Positions 22,594 through 31,800 are shown, numbered from the stretch's first letter. The stretch is 36,335 nucleotides of DNA from Leyella stercorea (GCF_021531355.1 NZ_JADYTS010000031.1:1-36335); one strand, 5' to 3'. Translations and numbers: made by a program. The notes: generated from the letters alone by a model not told the origin.

Positions 22594-23136
22594 TTATTGT
22601 GAAGTGATGATTTCGTCCATCCTGATGTCGTGTTCCTCGGCTGGGATGGACGTTGTCATTTGAAACGGGAAGCAAACACCTATCTTATATGTATCGGGTA
22701 TGAGTGGCAGAAAGCGGTCGTAGTAGCCTTTACCACGTCCCATACGGTTGCCGTCATGGTCGAAAGCAACGCCAGGCACTATCGCCAGTTCTATGTTGGC
22801 ATAGTCGGTGAAGAGTTCTCCCGTAGGTTCCATAATGCCGTAGGCTCCAATCTGCAAGTCGTTCGGGCCATTGTATCGGTGCAGTTCCATAGTTCCCTCG
22901 CCCGTAACGCGTGGCAGCAGAATGGTCTTGCCGCTCATCAGTAGCGAGTCGACGATGGTGTGGGTGTCCACTTCATCGGGCAGTGAGTGGTAGAGCATTA
23001 TGGTTTTGGCGGATTTTACACGAGGGTGGGAGAGTAGACGTATGATAACAGCAAACGACAATTCACGCAGCTGCTGGCTGGTGAATTGTCGTTTGCTGTT
23101 TTTAATCTCTTTTCTGAGTTGTAGTTTGGTTATCAT
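22594..23136 (-). CDS. 5-formyltetrahydrofolate cyclo-ligase
   Basis: A 180-residue enzyme converting 5-formyl-THF to 5,10-methenyl-THF with ATP, a folate salvage step in the cytoplasm. Signatures are the basic N-terminal KLQLRKEIKNSKR, SLPDEVDT, VPGVAFDHDGNRMGRGKGYYDRFL (the phosphate-binding Gly-rich loop), and the late IGVCFPFQ. Its ATG overlaps the S41 protease stop (ATGA), so translation is coupled. Codons 13-30 contain a 20-bp perfect inverted repeat (23047-23066 with 23081-23100), an unusually strong hairpin just inside the gene. Last gene of the operon. Confidence 0.93.
   Translation of the reverse strand: MITKLQLRKEIKNSKRQFTSQQLRELSFAVIIRLLSHPRVKSAKTIMLYHSLPDEVDTHTIVDSLLMSGKTILLPRVTGEGTMELHRYNGPNDLQIGAYGIMEPTGELFTDYANIELAIVPGVAFDHDGNRMGRGKGYYDRFLPLIPDTYKIGVCFPFQMTTSIPAEEHDIRMDEIITSQ
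23047..23100. repeat. 20-bp perfect inverted repeat inside the cyclo-ligase gene
   Basis: Positions 23047-23066 are the exact reverse complement of 23081-23100, with a 14-base loop (23067-23080). In the mRNA this is a hairpin from +37 to +90 of the coding sequence. Confidence 0.9.
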
Positions 23137-24773
23137 TTCTTGTTTTTCTTGATGGGCTTTTTGGGGAACGCAGTCTTGTTCTTAAACACCTGAAGAGCCC
23201 TTGTTACGGTCGGGTCGTCAAGGTTGAGGTATTGCGTCAGCGCCTGTTCGTCGAGCATGTTGTATATCACGAGCTTGTTGAGGTAGCGGTTGAGCAGGTT
23301 GTACGATTTGCGTATCATCAGGTTGCGGCGCTTCAGTCCGTTCTTGTCAGCATACGTAGCAAACTTGTCAACGAGGTTCTGCGTATCGAGATACTTCACC
23401 ATGTCCATCATTTCGTGGAAGTTGTTCAGCTTCAGACGGTTGTTGTCGGTGTAAGTATAGGCGAATTGCAGTATGAGTCCGGTCATTGCAGCCGTCTTGT
23501 AGTACGATGTCATACCCAGAGTGTCTTCCGGTATGAAGATGTCGGGCGTGATGCCGCCACCGCCATACACCGTGCGTCCGATGCTTGTGTGATAAGCCGG
23601 GCCGTGGTGCTTGATGCTGTCTTGTGAGAAGAACTCTCCGTGCTGGTAGCGTGCCAGGATGTCTTCCTCATAGTCCTTGTTGTCGCCAGCTCTGAAAGGC
23701 TTCTGTATGCAGCGTCCAGAAGGAGTGTAGTAGCGTGCTATGGTGAGTCGTATCATAGAGCCGTCGGGGAATCCGAGCTGCTGCTGGACGAGTCCCTTGC
23801 CAAACGAGCGGCGTCCGATGATAGTGGCACGGTCGTTGTCCTGCATGGCTCCGGCAAATATTTCGGATGCTGATGCCGAGCCCTCGTTGATAAGAACAAT
23901 GAGCGGTATCTTCTGGTACGAGCCATGTCCGTCAGAGCGGAAGTCCTGACGTGGCGACTTGCGTCCCTGCATGTATACTATCAGTTTGTTCTTTGGCAAG
24001 AACTCATTAGCCATCTGCACTGCCGAGTTCATATATCCGCCTGTGTTGTCGCGCAGGTCGATGATGAGATTGTTGAATCCCTTCTGCGACAGCTGAGCCA
24101 GGGCGATGAGCATTTCTGGATAAGTGGTCTCGCCGAAACTCTTCACCTTGATATATCCGGTGTTCTCGTCGATCATGTATGTAGCCGAGATGCTTTTCTG
24201 TGGAATGTCGCCACGTGTCACGGTGAAGTATTTCACGCCCTTCTGTGCGTAGCGTATCACACCGATTTTCACCTTCGTGTCCTTCGGACCCTTCAGTCGG
24301 CGCATGGCTTCCTCCTGCGTCACAATCTTGCCCACAAACGGTTTGCCGTCAACACTCACAATCTTGTCGCCAGCCAGGATGCCAGCCTTCTTTGCCGGAC
24401 CGTTCTGCACCACGTTCTGTACGCGTATGGTGTCCTTGCGTATAGTGAACTCAATGCCCACACCCGAGAACGAACCCTTCAAATCGTCGGCCACAGCCTG
24501 TGCATCCTTGGCGCTGATATATACAGAGTGCGGGTCGAGGTCGGACAGAATCTGCGGAATGGCTTGGTCGACAAGTGAGTCGATATTCACCTTGTCCACA
24601 TACTGGTCTTCGATGAGGTGGAGCAGATTGGTCAGTCTGTTAGAACCAGAATTGATGATGTTCAGTCGGTTGCCCGAGAAGTGGTTGGCATAGAATGTGC
24701 CAATCAATATACCGATGACAACGCACATTGCCATTATCAGCGGCATAAACCGGTTAGACGTTTTCATGTTCAT
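23133..24773 (-). CDS. S41 family C-terminal processing protease
   Basis: A 546-residue periplasmic CtpA/Prc-like serine protease. It has an N-terminal membrane anchor or signal (MPLIMAMCVVIGILIGTFYA), a helical segment, a PDZ domain (about 90-180: FSGVGIEF, KAGILAGDKIVSVDGKP), and the S41 catalytic core with Ser in GSASASEIFAG and Lys in RRSFGKGLVQ. A C-terminal helical region ends in a Lys-rich tail. Family members trim or degrade exported proteins. Two in-frame ATGs (24773 and 24767) are possible starts. It overlaps the dCMP deaminase end by up to 20 bases and the cyclo-ligase start by 4. Confidence 0.93.
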   Translation of the reverse strand: MNMKTSNRFMPLIMAMCVVIGILIGTFYANHFSGNRLNIINSGSNRLTNLLHLIEDQYVDKVNIDSLVDQAIPQILSDLDPHSVYISAKDAQAVADDLKGSFSGVGIEFTIRKDTIRVQNVVQNGPAKKAGILAGDKIVSVDGKPFVGKIVTQEEAMRRLKGPKDTKVKIGVIRYAQKGVKYFTVTRGDIPQKSISATYMIDENTGYIKVKSFGETTYPEMLIALAQLSQKGFNNLIIDLRDNTGGYMNSAVQMANEFLPKNKLIVYMQGRKSPRQDFRSDGHGSYQKIPLIVLINEGSASASEIFAGAMQDNDRATIIGRRSFGKGLVQQQLGFPDGSMIRLTIARYYTPSGRCIQKPFRAGDNKDYEEDILARYQHGEFFSQDSIKHHGPAYHTSIGRTVYGGGGITPDIFIPEDTLGMTSYYKTAAMTGLILQFAYTYTDNNRLKLNNFHEMMDMVKYLDTQNLVDKFATYADKNGLKRRNLMIRKSYNLLNRYLNKLVIYNMLDEQALTQYLNLDDPTVTRALQVFKNKTAFPKKPIKKNKK

Positions 24774-25212
24774 AATCGTCCGGATTTAGATATTTAACTT
24801 CTATATTGGCTCTTTTCAGCAGGTCGATGCCGTCGGTCAGACGGTATTGCTCGCCATATATCACGCGTTTGATGCCTGCCTGAATTATCAGTTTGGCGCA
24901 TTCTATGCATGGCGAAGCAGTGACGTAGAGCGTAGCTCCGTCGCTGTTGTTCGAGCTGCGTGCCAGTTTTGTTATGGCGTTGGCTTCAGCGTGCAGAACA
25001 TAAGGCTTCGTTACGTTCATCTCGTCCTCGCATACGTTTTCAAATCCGCTTGGCGTGCCGTTGTAGCCGTCGCTTATTATCATTTTCTCCTTCACGACGA
25101 GTGCGCCCACCTTGCGTCGCTGGCAGTAGCTGTTTTCTGCCCATATGCGTGCCATGCGTAGGTAGCGCAGGTCGAGACGGAGTTGTTTGTCTTTATTGTC
25201 TTTTGATTCCAT
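24754..25212 (-). CDS. dCMP deaminase (ComEB-like)
   Basis: A 152-residue zinc deaminase of the cytidine/deoxycytidylate family, converting dCMP to dUMP for dTTP synthesis. The zinc site is complete: H74-A-E76 and PCIEC with C102 and C105. The substrate region GYNGTPSGFENV (about 49-60) is typical of dCMP deaminases. The start overlaps the peptidase stop by 20 bases and the end overlaps the S41 protease start, so it is within a tightly packed operon. Confidence 0.93.
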   Translation of the reverse strand: MESKDNKDKQLRLDLRYLRMARIWAENSYCQRRKVGALVVKEKMIISDGYNGTPSGFENVCEDEMNVTKPYVLHAEANAITKLARSSNNSDGATLYVTASPCIECAKLIIQAGIKRVIYGEQYRLTDGIDLLKRANIEVKYLNPDDYEHENV

Positions 25213-27274
25213 TGCGTTCGAGTAATGCTTCTATTGTTGGTTCTTGTCCGCGGAAGCGCTTGTAGAGTGTCATCGGGTGTTCGGTGCCACCCTTCGAGAG
25301 TATGTTGTCGCGGAAGCTCTGTGCTGTCTTTTGGTCGAAGATGCCGTTGTGCTTGAACACGCTGAAGGCATCGGCATCGAGTACCTCCGCCCATTTGTAG
25401 CTGTAGTAGCCGGCGGCATATCCGCCCGCCATGATGTGCGAGAACTGTGTGGTCATGCACGTGTCGGGCAACTGCTTCATCACCTGAGCCTTTGCCCAAG
25501 CCTGCTTCTCAAACGGTATGATGTCGTCGGTGAACTCTTCCTTCTTTGTATAGTAAGCCATATCGAGCAGTCCGAAGCTCACCTGACGCATACATGCGTA
25601 TGCAGCCATGAAGTTGCGGCTCTTCACGATGCGCTCTATCAGTTCGTCGGGCATCGGTTCGCCCGTCTGATAGTGGAATGCGAATGTGCGCAGGAATTCC
25701 TTTTCCACAGCGTAGTTCTCCATAAACTGCGACGGCAGCTCTACGAAGTCCCACCATACGTTGGTGCCGCTGAGGCTCTCGAATCGGGTGTTGGCAAACA
25801 TGCCGTGAAGCGAGTGACCGAATTCGTGCAGGAATGTCTCCACCTCGCCCAGTGTCAGCAGAGCCGGCTTCTCGGCAGTAGGTTTTGTCAGATTCATCAC
25901 CACACTAACGTGCGGACGTACGTTCACGCCATTGCGGTCAATCCACTGACCCTGGAATTCGGTCATCCATGCACCGCCCTGCTTGCCCTTACGCGGATGG
26001 AAGTCGGCGTAGAACACAGCCAGATACGAGCCGTCCTTGTCGAACACTTCGTAAGCCTTCACGTCTGGATGATACACCTGAATGTCCTTGTTCTCCTTGA
26101 ATGTGATGCCGTAGAGGCGTGTGGCTAGTCCGAACACTCCCTCAATCACCTTCGACAGTTCGAAGTAGGGGCGCAGCATCTCTGCATCGAGGTTGAACTC
26201 GCGCATCTGTAGCTTGTGCGAATAGTAGCCGAAGTCCCACGGTTCGAGTTCGAATCCGTCGCCCTCAGCATTCTTTGCCTCGCGCTCTATTGCCTTCACC
26301 TCCTCAATGGCAGTAGGCTTGTAGGCATCAATCAGGTCGTCAAGCAGTTTGTAGACATTGCCCACGTTCGATGCCATGCGATGAACGAGCACATAGTCGG
26401 CAAAAGTTTCGTATCCCAGAAGCTGGGCTATCTCTCTGCGCAGATTGATGAGTCGCTTGCATATTTCGAGGTTGTTCTCACTGTTGTCGTGAGTTCCCTC
26501 GGTGTTGCGTGCCATATACAGCTGCTTGCGCAGTTCGCGCTGGGTGCTGTAGGTCATGAATGGCGAGAAGCTGGGATAGTCGAGGGTGAAGAGCCATCCC
26601 TTTTTGTCGGCTTCCTTGGCAGCGAGAACTGCAGCCTCGCGAGCTGTTTCGGGCAGACCGTCGAGCTGTGCCTCGTCAGTAATGTTGAGTGTGAAAGCCT
26701 TGTTTTCCTTCAGCAGGTTCTGCGAGAACTGCAGCGACAGCATGCCGGCTTCCTCTGTGAGCTTGCGCAAGCGCTCCTTGCCCTCGTCGTCGAGCAACGC
26801 ACCGCTGCGTACGAATCCGTCGTAGCAGTTGTCGAGAAGCATCTGCTCCTCGGCGGTAAGCTCGCGATGGTGCTCATACACATATTTAATACGTTGAAAC
26901 AGGCGTCGGTTGAGCTTCACGTCGTTGGCGTGCTTTGTCAGAATAGGGCTGAGTTTTTGCGCCAGTTGGTCCAACTCGTCGCATGTCTCGGCGCTGAGCA
27001 TGCACGAGAAAACTGTCGACACGCGTGAAAGCAGGTCGTAATATCCCTCGCCGTTCTCATTGTCAACGCGCACTATGGTGTTTTCGAATGTAGGAGGTTC
27101 GGGGTCGTTCACGAGTTTTTCAATAGCCTCGTCGTCGCGTCGAATACCCTCCATGAAGGCTTCTTCGTAGTCAGAAGTCTTGATGCGGTTGAATGGAACT
27201 GTATCGTGCGGGGTGTTGTAAGGTTCAAAGAATGGATTCTTTCTCTCCGGAGTATTTGTGTTATTTTCCAACAT
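25193..27274 (-). CDS. dcp: M3 family zinc peptidase, peptidyl-dipeptidase Dcp-like
   Basis: A 693-residue thermolysin-fold oligopeptidase. The zinc motif is H483-E-F-G-H487 followed by SLHGMF, which together with SGTNVWWDFVELPSQ matches Dcp more than oligopeptidase A. It releases dipeptides from the C-terminus of short peptides. No signal peptide is visible, so it is probably cytoplasmic. The ATG at 27274 (MLENNTN) is chosen over a TTG at 27313 that would lie inside the -7 box. First gene of the four-gene operon. Confidence 0.92.
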   Translation of the reverse strand: MLENNTNTPERKNPFFEPYNTPHDTVPFNRIKTSDYEEAFMEGIRRDDEAIEKLVNDPEPPTFENTIVRVDNENGEGYYDLLSRVSTVFSCMLSAETCDELDQLAQKLSPILTKHANDVKLNRRLFQRIKYVYEHHRELTAEEQMLLDNCYDGFVRSGALLDDEGKERLRKLTEEAGMLSLQFSQNLLKENKAFTLNITDEAQLDGLPETAREAAVLAAKEADKKGWLFTLDYPSFSPFMTYSTQRELRKQLYMARNTEGTHDNSENNLEICKRLINLRREIAQLLGYETFADYVLVHRMASNVGNVYKLLDDLIDAYKPTAIEEVKAIEREAKNAEGDGFELEPWDFGYYSHKLQMREFNLDAEMLRPYFELSKVIEGVFGLATRLYGITFKENKDIQVYHPDVKAYEVFDKDGSYLAVFYADFHPRKGKQGGAWMTEFQGQWIDRNGVNVRPHVSVVMNLTKPTAEKPALLTLGEVETFLHEFGHSLHGMFANTRFESLSGTNVWWDFVELPSQFMENYAVEKEFLRTFAFHYQTGEPMPDELIERIVKSRNFMAAYACMRQVSFGLLDMAYYTKKEEFTDDIIPFEKQAWAKAQVMKQLPDTCMTTQFSHIMAGGYAAGYYSYKWAEVLDADAFSVFKHNGIFDQKTAQSFRDNILSKGGTEHPMTLYKRFRGQEPTIEALLERNGIKRQ

Positions 27275-27310
27275 ACTAAATCCTAAAAATCTGTGTGATG
27301 TATCAGTATG

Positions 27311-27340
27311 CAAATTTACGGAAAATATTACAGATGCAAA
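27311..27340 (-). promoter_or_regulatory. promoter of the dcp operon
   Basis: On the minus strand TTTG (27337-27340), an 18-base spacer and TAAATTTG (27311-27318) fit the Bacteroidota consensus. The transcript should start near 27304, about 30 bases before the ATG. Confidence 0.75.
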
Positions 27341-27367
27341 TATTGTAGTAGGGGTTTTTAACTTATA

Positions 27368-28027
27368 TTATGTTAGCGCTTCGATATGCGGTATTTCAAT
27401 TATCCCTCGGCTGAATGTTAGCAGTTTTTCGTCTTGCATTGCATTGAGTGCTTCCGACACGGCACGTCTGCCCGTTCCCGTCTCTTGCGCCAGTCGTGTC
27501 ATCTTGATACGCATAGTTTTAGGTCCGGTGGGCGATGAGCAGTGCTGTTTGATGAAGTACACTATTCTGCCGCGTGTGTCGGCTGGTATAGGGTGCCATA
27601 GTTTGCGTTCGGTCTTCTGCGACAGTGCCGAGATAAAGTTGATGAGATTCATGCGGAAGATGATGAATTCGTCGGAGATGCGCATCAGGTCGTTCTTGTC
27701 TATCTCCACGGTGTCGCATGTCTTGATGGCTATGAATGTGCGTGTGTAGTGTGTGTGCAGTCCGAACACGCATTCGGGCTGAAGCATATACGGTGCAGCC
27801 ACACTCTCCTCAATCGAGTAGCCGTGGTCGTCGGCGTGAGCTATCGACTTGGCTTGCCCGTTGGTGACAAGTGCAAGGCGGTTGCACTTTTCACCCTCGT
27901 CCTTGATAGTGTCGCCAGCGGCAATCTTGTGGAATGAGAATTTGGTCTGTCCGATGATTTGCAGCAGATTGTCGCTGGTGAGACCTTGAAAGAGGGGTGA
28001 GCCTTGCAGACTGTCGTATAGCTTCAT
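27368..28027 (-). CDS. Crp/Fnr family transcriptional regulator
   Basis: A 219-residue regulator with an N-terminal cyclic-nucleotide-binding-like beta-roll (about 10-125), a long connecting helix and a C-terminal winged helix (about 145-215, with RLAQETGTGRRAVSEALNAM as the helix-turn-helix). No Cys cluster for an iron-sulfur centre is visible, and the nucleotide-binding Arg-Glu motif is not evident, so the ligand is unknown. It lies 15 bases after apbE and is probably its operon partner. A redox-related role is only a guess from that. Confidence 0.88.
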   Translation of the reverse strand: MKLYDSLQGSPLFQGLTSDNLLQIIGQTKFSFHKIAAGDTIKDEGEKCNRLALVTNGQAKSIAHADDHGYSIEESVAAPYMLQPECVFGLHTHYTRTFIAIKTCDTVEIDKNDLMRISDEFIIFRMNLINFISALSQKTERKLWHPIPADTRGRIVYFIKQHCSSPTGPKTMRIKMTRLAQETGTGRRAVSEALNAMQDEKLLTFSRGIIEIPHIEALT

Positions 28028-28042
28028 AGCCGATTGTCGTTT

Positions 28043-29059
28043 TTATTTCAGAATCTTGCCCTTCATTGATGGCGAATACCATACCTGCAGCTGTCCCTTG
28101 TTGTCGCTGTATATCAGGTATGCCATGAGTTCGGGATGCTTGTCAAGCACTTTCTTAGCCTTGTCGAGTCCCATCACCATGAATGCCGTAGCATAGGCAT
28201 CGGCTTCGGCGCATCGCTTGGCAAGCACTGTAGCCGACAGAATGTTGTGCTGTACGGGATAGCCCGTAGCAGGGTCGATGGTGTGGGCATATTTCTTGCC
28301 GCCACGATAGTAGAAGTTGCGGTAGTTGCCGCTTGTAGCCATTGCCATGTCCTTGACGTTCAGCACCGTCTGCAGCTCTTTGTCTACAGCCGTCGAGTCG
28401 TCGGTAGGTTTGGTCACGCCGATTTTCCAGGGCAGTCGTTTCTCGCTGATGCCGTGTGTCACCACCTCGCCGCCAATCTCAATCATATAGTTCTCGATGC
28501 CACGGCGCTCCAGCATATATGCCACCACGTCGCAACCGTAGCCTTTGGCGATAGCGCTGAAGTCGAGCATGGTCTTGGGGGTCTGCTTGAATATGCGGTT
28601 GTCGCGCAACATCACTGTCTTGTATCCCACAGCGGCGCGCAGCGAGTCGATGGTGTGTCGGGTAGGATGGTTGCCCGTCTTGAATCCGAATCCCCACGCA
28701 TTGACAAGCGGTGCCACGGTTATGTCGAAGGCACCGTCGGTATTGGCAGATACCTCTTCAGCCAGTTTGAACACACGGTTGAACATATTGTTGGTCTCGG
28801 CGTTCTCGCCGCGGTTGATGCGGGCTATTATCGAGTTTCGGTTGAACATCGACAGTGCATCGTCCACCTTCTTCAGCTCTGCCAGAATATCGTCGTTGAG
28901 CGACGTGTCGTTCTGGTAGGTTATGTGGTAGTAAGTGCCGAAAATCTGTCCTTCGTCGTGCTGATAGGGTGTGTTGCGTTGCTGCAGAACGATGTTGATC
29001 GTTGCGATGATAAGAAACAGCAGAAACACAATCCGCCATCCTATTTTCTTCTTGCTCAT
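28043..29059 (-). CDS. apbE: FAD:protein FMN transferase (ApbE-like)
   Basis: A 338-residue ApbE family protein, which attaches FMN to Thr residues of exported flavoproteins such as Nqr/Rnf subunits. It has an N-terminal membrane anchor (about 8-25, no lipobox Cys). Family motifs are DGAFDITVAPLVNAWGFG, DFSAIAKGYGCDVVA, IEIGGEV, HTIDPATGYPV, and the metal-binding ADAYATAF. It should act on the periplasmic side. No Nqr or Rnf genes are in this window. It lies 19 bases after the DUF6048 gene. Confidence 0.92.
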   Translation of the reverse strand: MSKKKIGWRIVFLLFLIIATINIVLQQRNTPYQHDEGQIFGTYYHITYQNDTSLNDDILAELKKVDDALSMFNRNSIIARINRGENAETNNMFNRVFKLAEEVSANTDGAFDITVAPLVNAWGFGFKTGNHPTRHTIDSLRAAVGYKTVMLRDNRIFKQTPKTMLDFSAIAKGYGCDVVAYMLERRGIENYMIEIGGEVVTHGISEKRLPWKIGVTKPTDDSTAVDKELQTVLNVKDMAMATSGNYRNFYYRGGKKYAHTIDPATGYPVQHNILSATVLAKRCAEADAYATAFMVMGLDKAKKVLDKHPELMAYLIYSDNKGQLQVWYSPSMKGKILK

Positions 29060-29078
29060 AAGCTGTGCTTTTTAGTGC

Positions 29079-29786
29079 TTAAAATTCAAATGTTACGTTG
29101 AACGTGCCCGCCAGTTTTGAGGCGGCTTGCTTGCCGAATCCCGGCACATACCATGTGTTGCCCATAGTGCCGTTGTCGTGGGCTATGCGCTTGCGCCATC
29201 GTGCCGACCATCCCAGTCGTAGCGGTCCCCATATCTTGGCGTCTACACCGAACACCGCTTCCAGCCAGTGGCAGTTGGCCTTGATGTCCTTGCCTCCGTA
29301 TTCCACTTCGTCGCCCCATACAGGGTCTTTTATCACGTCCGAGCTTACGTCAAACTTATAGTCGGTCATGGCGTAGCGTGCGCCTACATATATGCGGTAG
29401 TCGTCGTGCTTGTTGCGTGCTATGTTGAAGTCCATACCCACACGTGCATACGGGGCTGAAGTCTTGTATTTCAGTCCGGTGGTAATTTCGTCGGCATCGG
29501 CAGTGCCGTAGCCTATTTCCACTACGGGGAAGTACTTGTCCTTCAGATTGACACGCAGCTGTGCTTCATACTGTCCGTGACTGCCCAGTGCCATTTCTGC
29601 CAGTCCGATCATGTCAGCCGACACGGCAACGCCTCGCAGAAATGATATTGAGTCGGCCTTGACAGTCGTGTTGGCCTTACCTTTCGCTGCTTGCTTCTTC
29701 TTGGCAGTTGCCGTAGTGGCGAGCAAGAGCAGCATACTAATTATCGCTGTTCTTGATATAAATGAGTAGATGCGCCTTTGGGTCAT
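29079..29786 (-). CDS. DUF6048-type exported protein
   Basis: A 235-residue protein with a signal peptide (basic start, MLLLLATTATA), a Lys/Ala-rich stretch, and a body of alternating strands ending FNVTFEF, as in small outer-membrane beta-barrels. The family assignment to DUF6048 rests on overall pattern and on its partner, the DUF6452 gene, with which it usually sits in Bacteroidota; this is from memory. Its ATG lies inside the end of the upstream gene (50-bp overlap). The function is unknown. Confidence 0.8.
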   Translation of the reverse strand: MTQRRIYSFISRTAIISMLLLLATTATAKKKQAAKGKANTTVKADSISFLRGVAVSADMIGLAEMALGSHGQYEAQLRVNLKDKYFPVVEIGYGTADADEITTGLKYKTSAPYARVGMDFNIARNKHDDYRIYVGARYAMTDYKFDVSSDVIKDPVWGDEVEYGGKDIKANCHWLEAVFGVDAKIWGPLRLGWSARWRKRIAHDNGTMGNTWYVPGFGKQAASKLAGTFNVTFEF

Positions 29787-30237
29787 TGTATGTAACCTTA
29801 TTGTTGTTTATCTTGATGTCTTCGATGGCATGCTGTGTGAATCTTACGCCTTCGATGGTGTGGAACACTGCCGGGGCGCAGTCTATCGATTCGAAGTGCT
29901 GCTCGTTCTGCTTGCTTATCCACACTGTGTCGATGGTCTTCTTTCCGGTTCCCTTTTCAGCGAGCATCAGGTAGTACACGTCTTCGGTGCGTGCATAGCT
30001 CATAGGCACCGACAGGCTGTCCAGTCCCGTCTGTCGGTTGATGAGCACAGTGTCCTCTTCGGTGTTGTCGGCCGAGCGCTGTATGGCTATGGTCAGCGTG
30101 TCCTCAAGCACCGCCTCGTTGCCCGTCAGCTTCATCGACATATATGTGCGGTTGTTCAGCGGACAGTCGATCGACGAGCATGCCGCCGACATTGCCACAG
30201 CCATGACAGCGATTGTTTTTGTTATCTTGTTTAGCAT
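29737..30237 (-). CDS. DUF6452-type lipoprotein
   Basis: A 166-residue exported protein. A short hydrophobic start ends AMSAAC, a plausible lipobox with C20. The mature part begins SSIDCPLNN, and the body is beta-rich (VPMSYARTEDVYYLML, TVWISKQNEQHFESIDCAP). The assignment to DUF6452 is by pattern and by the adjacent DUF6048 gene. It is probably membrane-anchored in the periplasm. The function is unknown. It lies about 35 bases after the glycosyltransferase. Confidence 0.8.
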   Translation of the reverse strand: MLNKITKTIAVMAVAMSAACSSIDCPLNNRTYMSMKLTGNEAVLEDTLTIAIQRSADNTEEDTVLINRQTGLDSLSVPMSYARTEDVYYLMLAEKGTGKKTIDTVWISKQNEQHFESIDCAPAVFHTIEGVRFTQHAIEDIKINNNKVTYNDPKAHLLIYIKNSDN

Positions 30238-30272
30238 TGTCTTCTTTTGTTTCTATCGCCATAAGTTGGCGG

Positions 30273-31244
30273 TTATTCCTCGCATTTCAGTATCTTCTCT
30301 ATCTGATAGTCGTTGCGGTTTTGCGACGAGCGGCTCACGAGGTCGCCGATGAATCCCGCCAGAAACATCTGTGTGCCTATCATCATCATCGTGAGGGCTA
30401 TGAAGAAGTAGGGCGAGTCGGTGATGAGTCGCTGCGGAATGCCGTTTGACAGACACCACAGCTTGTCAACGCCCAGAGCCACTACAGCCAGAAATCCGAT
30501 GAAGAACATCAGCGTGCCCAAGAATCCGAACACGTGCATAGGCTTGCGTCCGAAACTCGAAAGGAACCACAGTGTGATGAGGTCGAGATAGCCGTTGAAG
30601 AAACGGTTCCATCCCATAAACTTCGACTTGCCGAACTTGCGTGCCTGATGATGTACAGGCTTCTCGCCAATCTTGTCGAATCCGGCGTTCTTTGCCAGAT
30701 AGGGTATGTAGCGGTGCATCTCGCCGTACACTTCGATATTCTTCACCACCTCTTTGCGGTAAGCCTTCAGTCCGCAGTTGAAGTCGTGCAGATTGTGTAT
30801 GCCGCTCACCTTGCGTGCGGTGGCGTTGAATAGCTTTGTCGGAATGGTCTTCGACAGTGGGTCGCCCTGCTTACGGTTCTGCTTATATCCCGACACGAGG
30901 TCGTAGCCGTCGTCCATAATCATATGGTACAGTCCCGGAATCTCGTCGGGCGAGTCCTGCAGGTCAGCGTCCATGGTTATCACCACGTCGCCCTGGGCTG
31001 CCTTGAATCCGCAGTACAGAGCCGGGCTCTTGCCGTAGTTGCGGCGGAACTTGATGCCCTTCACCTCCTCGTGGTCTCGGCTCAGTTGCTCGATTACGTC
31101 CCATGAGTGGTCGGTCGAACCGTCGTTGACGAATATCACCTCGTAGGTGAAGTTGTTGCTGTTCATCACGCGTTCGATCCATGCGTACAGTTCGGGGAGC
31201 GATTCGTCCTCATTGTATAGGGGAATTACGACTGTTATATCCAT
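30273..31244 (-). CDS. GT2 glycosyltransferase, DPM1/GtrB-like
   Basis: A 323-residue membrane-bound glycosyltransferase. An N-terminal GT-A domain (about 1-225) contains VVIPLYNEDESLPEL, FVNDGSTDHSWD, and the metal-binding MDADLQDSPDE. Two C-terminal transmembrane segments (about 240-265 and 280-305) follow. This layout fits transfer of a sugar to a polyprenyl phosphate at the inner membrane. The donor sugar cannot be told from sequence. It lies 43 bases after the DUF4199 gene. Confidence 0.9.
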   Translation of the reverse strand: MDITVVIPLYNEDESLPELYAWIERVMNSNNFTYEVIFVNDGSTDHSWDVIEQLSRDHEEVKGIKFRRNYGKSPALYCGFKAAQGDVVITMDADLQDSPDEIPGLYHMIMDDGYDLVSGYKQNRKQGDPLSKTIPTKLFNATARKVSGIHNLHDFNCGLKAYRKEVVKNIEVYGEMHRYIPYLAKNAGFDKIGEKPVHHQARKFGKSKFMGWNRFFNGYLDLITLWFLSSFGRKPMHVFGFLGTLMFFIGFLAVVALGVDKLWCLSNGIPQRLITDSPYFFIALTMMMIGTQMFLAGFIGDLVSRSSQNRNDYQIEKILKCEE

Positions 31245-31287
31245 AGTCTGTTGTTTGTTTGTTCGATTTTATTATGTATAGTTTCTA

Positions 31288-31800
31288 TTATTTTCTGCGG
31301 CACACAATAGCTATAGGCAGACTTGCCAGTGCTCCGAGGAAGAAGTTCTGTAGCATGAACACGAACGACCATTGTATTGGAGTGAGCTGTGCCAGCATAT
31401 CTATGTTCTGTTTCAGTTCAGTGCGGCTTATACCGTTCTGCTCGTATACGGGTGCCATTGTCTTCATCGTATCGGTAAGAACGCCGGCAAAACCGCCATT
31501 GTCCATAAATCTGAAGTACAGGAACTGCACCAGTGCAAACGCCAGCGATGCGTAGAGAAAGTTGTACAGACTGTATGCATAGGCTCGCCTTAGTGATATG
31601 TGTCCGCTCAAAACGTTGTTGCGGAATAGGCAAGTGCGCCATCCTATAAAGAAAGGTGTAGCCATTGCAAGGAGGTTGCCCACGACTCCTGCCCCTATCA
31701 TTGTGACGCATACGAAACTTACTGTCCATAGGGCGGTGAGCATAAGTGCATCTACTCGGGCGAAAGCCTTGAGCTGCGTGAATTCTTCTATCTTAATCAT
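31288..31800 (-). CDS. DUF4199-like membrane protein
   Basis: A 170-residue protein with four hydrophobic segments (about 20-38, 39-55, 72-95, 145-165) and a charged loop between the third and fourth. This matches the shape of DUF4199, a Bacteroidota family of unknown function often found directly before GT2 genes like the one here. First gene of the minus-strand run to 27368. Confidence 0.75.
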   Translation of the reverse strand: MIKIEEFTQLKAFARVDALMLTALWTVSFVCVTMIGAGVVGNLLAMATPFFIGWRTCLFRNNVLSGHISLRRAYAYSLYNFLYASLAFALVQFLYFRFMDNGGFAGVLTDTMKTMAPVYEQNGISRTELKQNIDMLAQLTPIQWSFVFMLQNFFLGALASLPIAIVCRRK

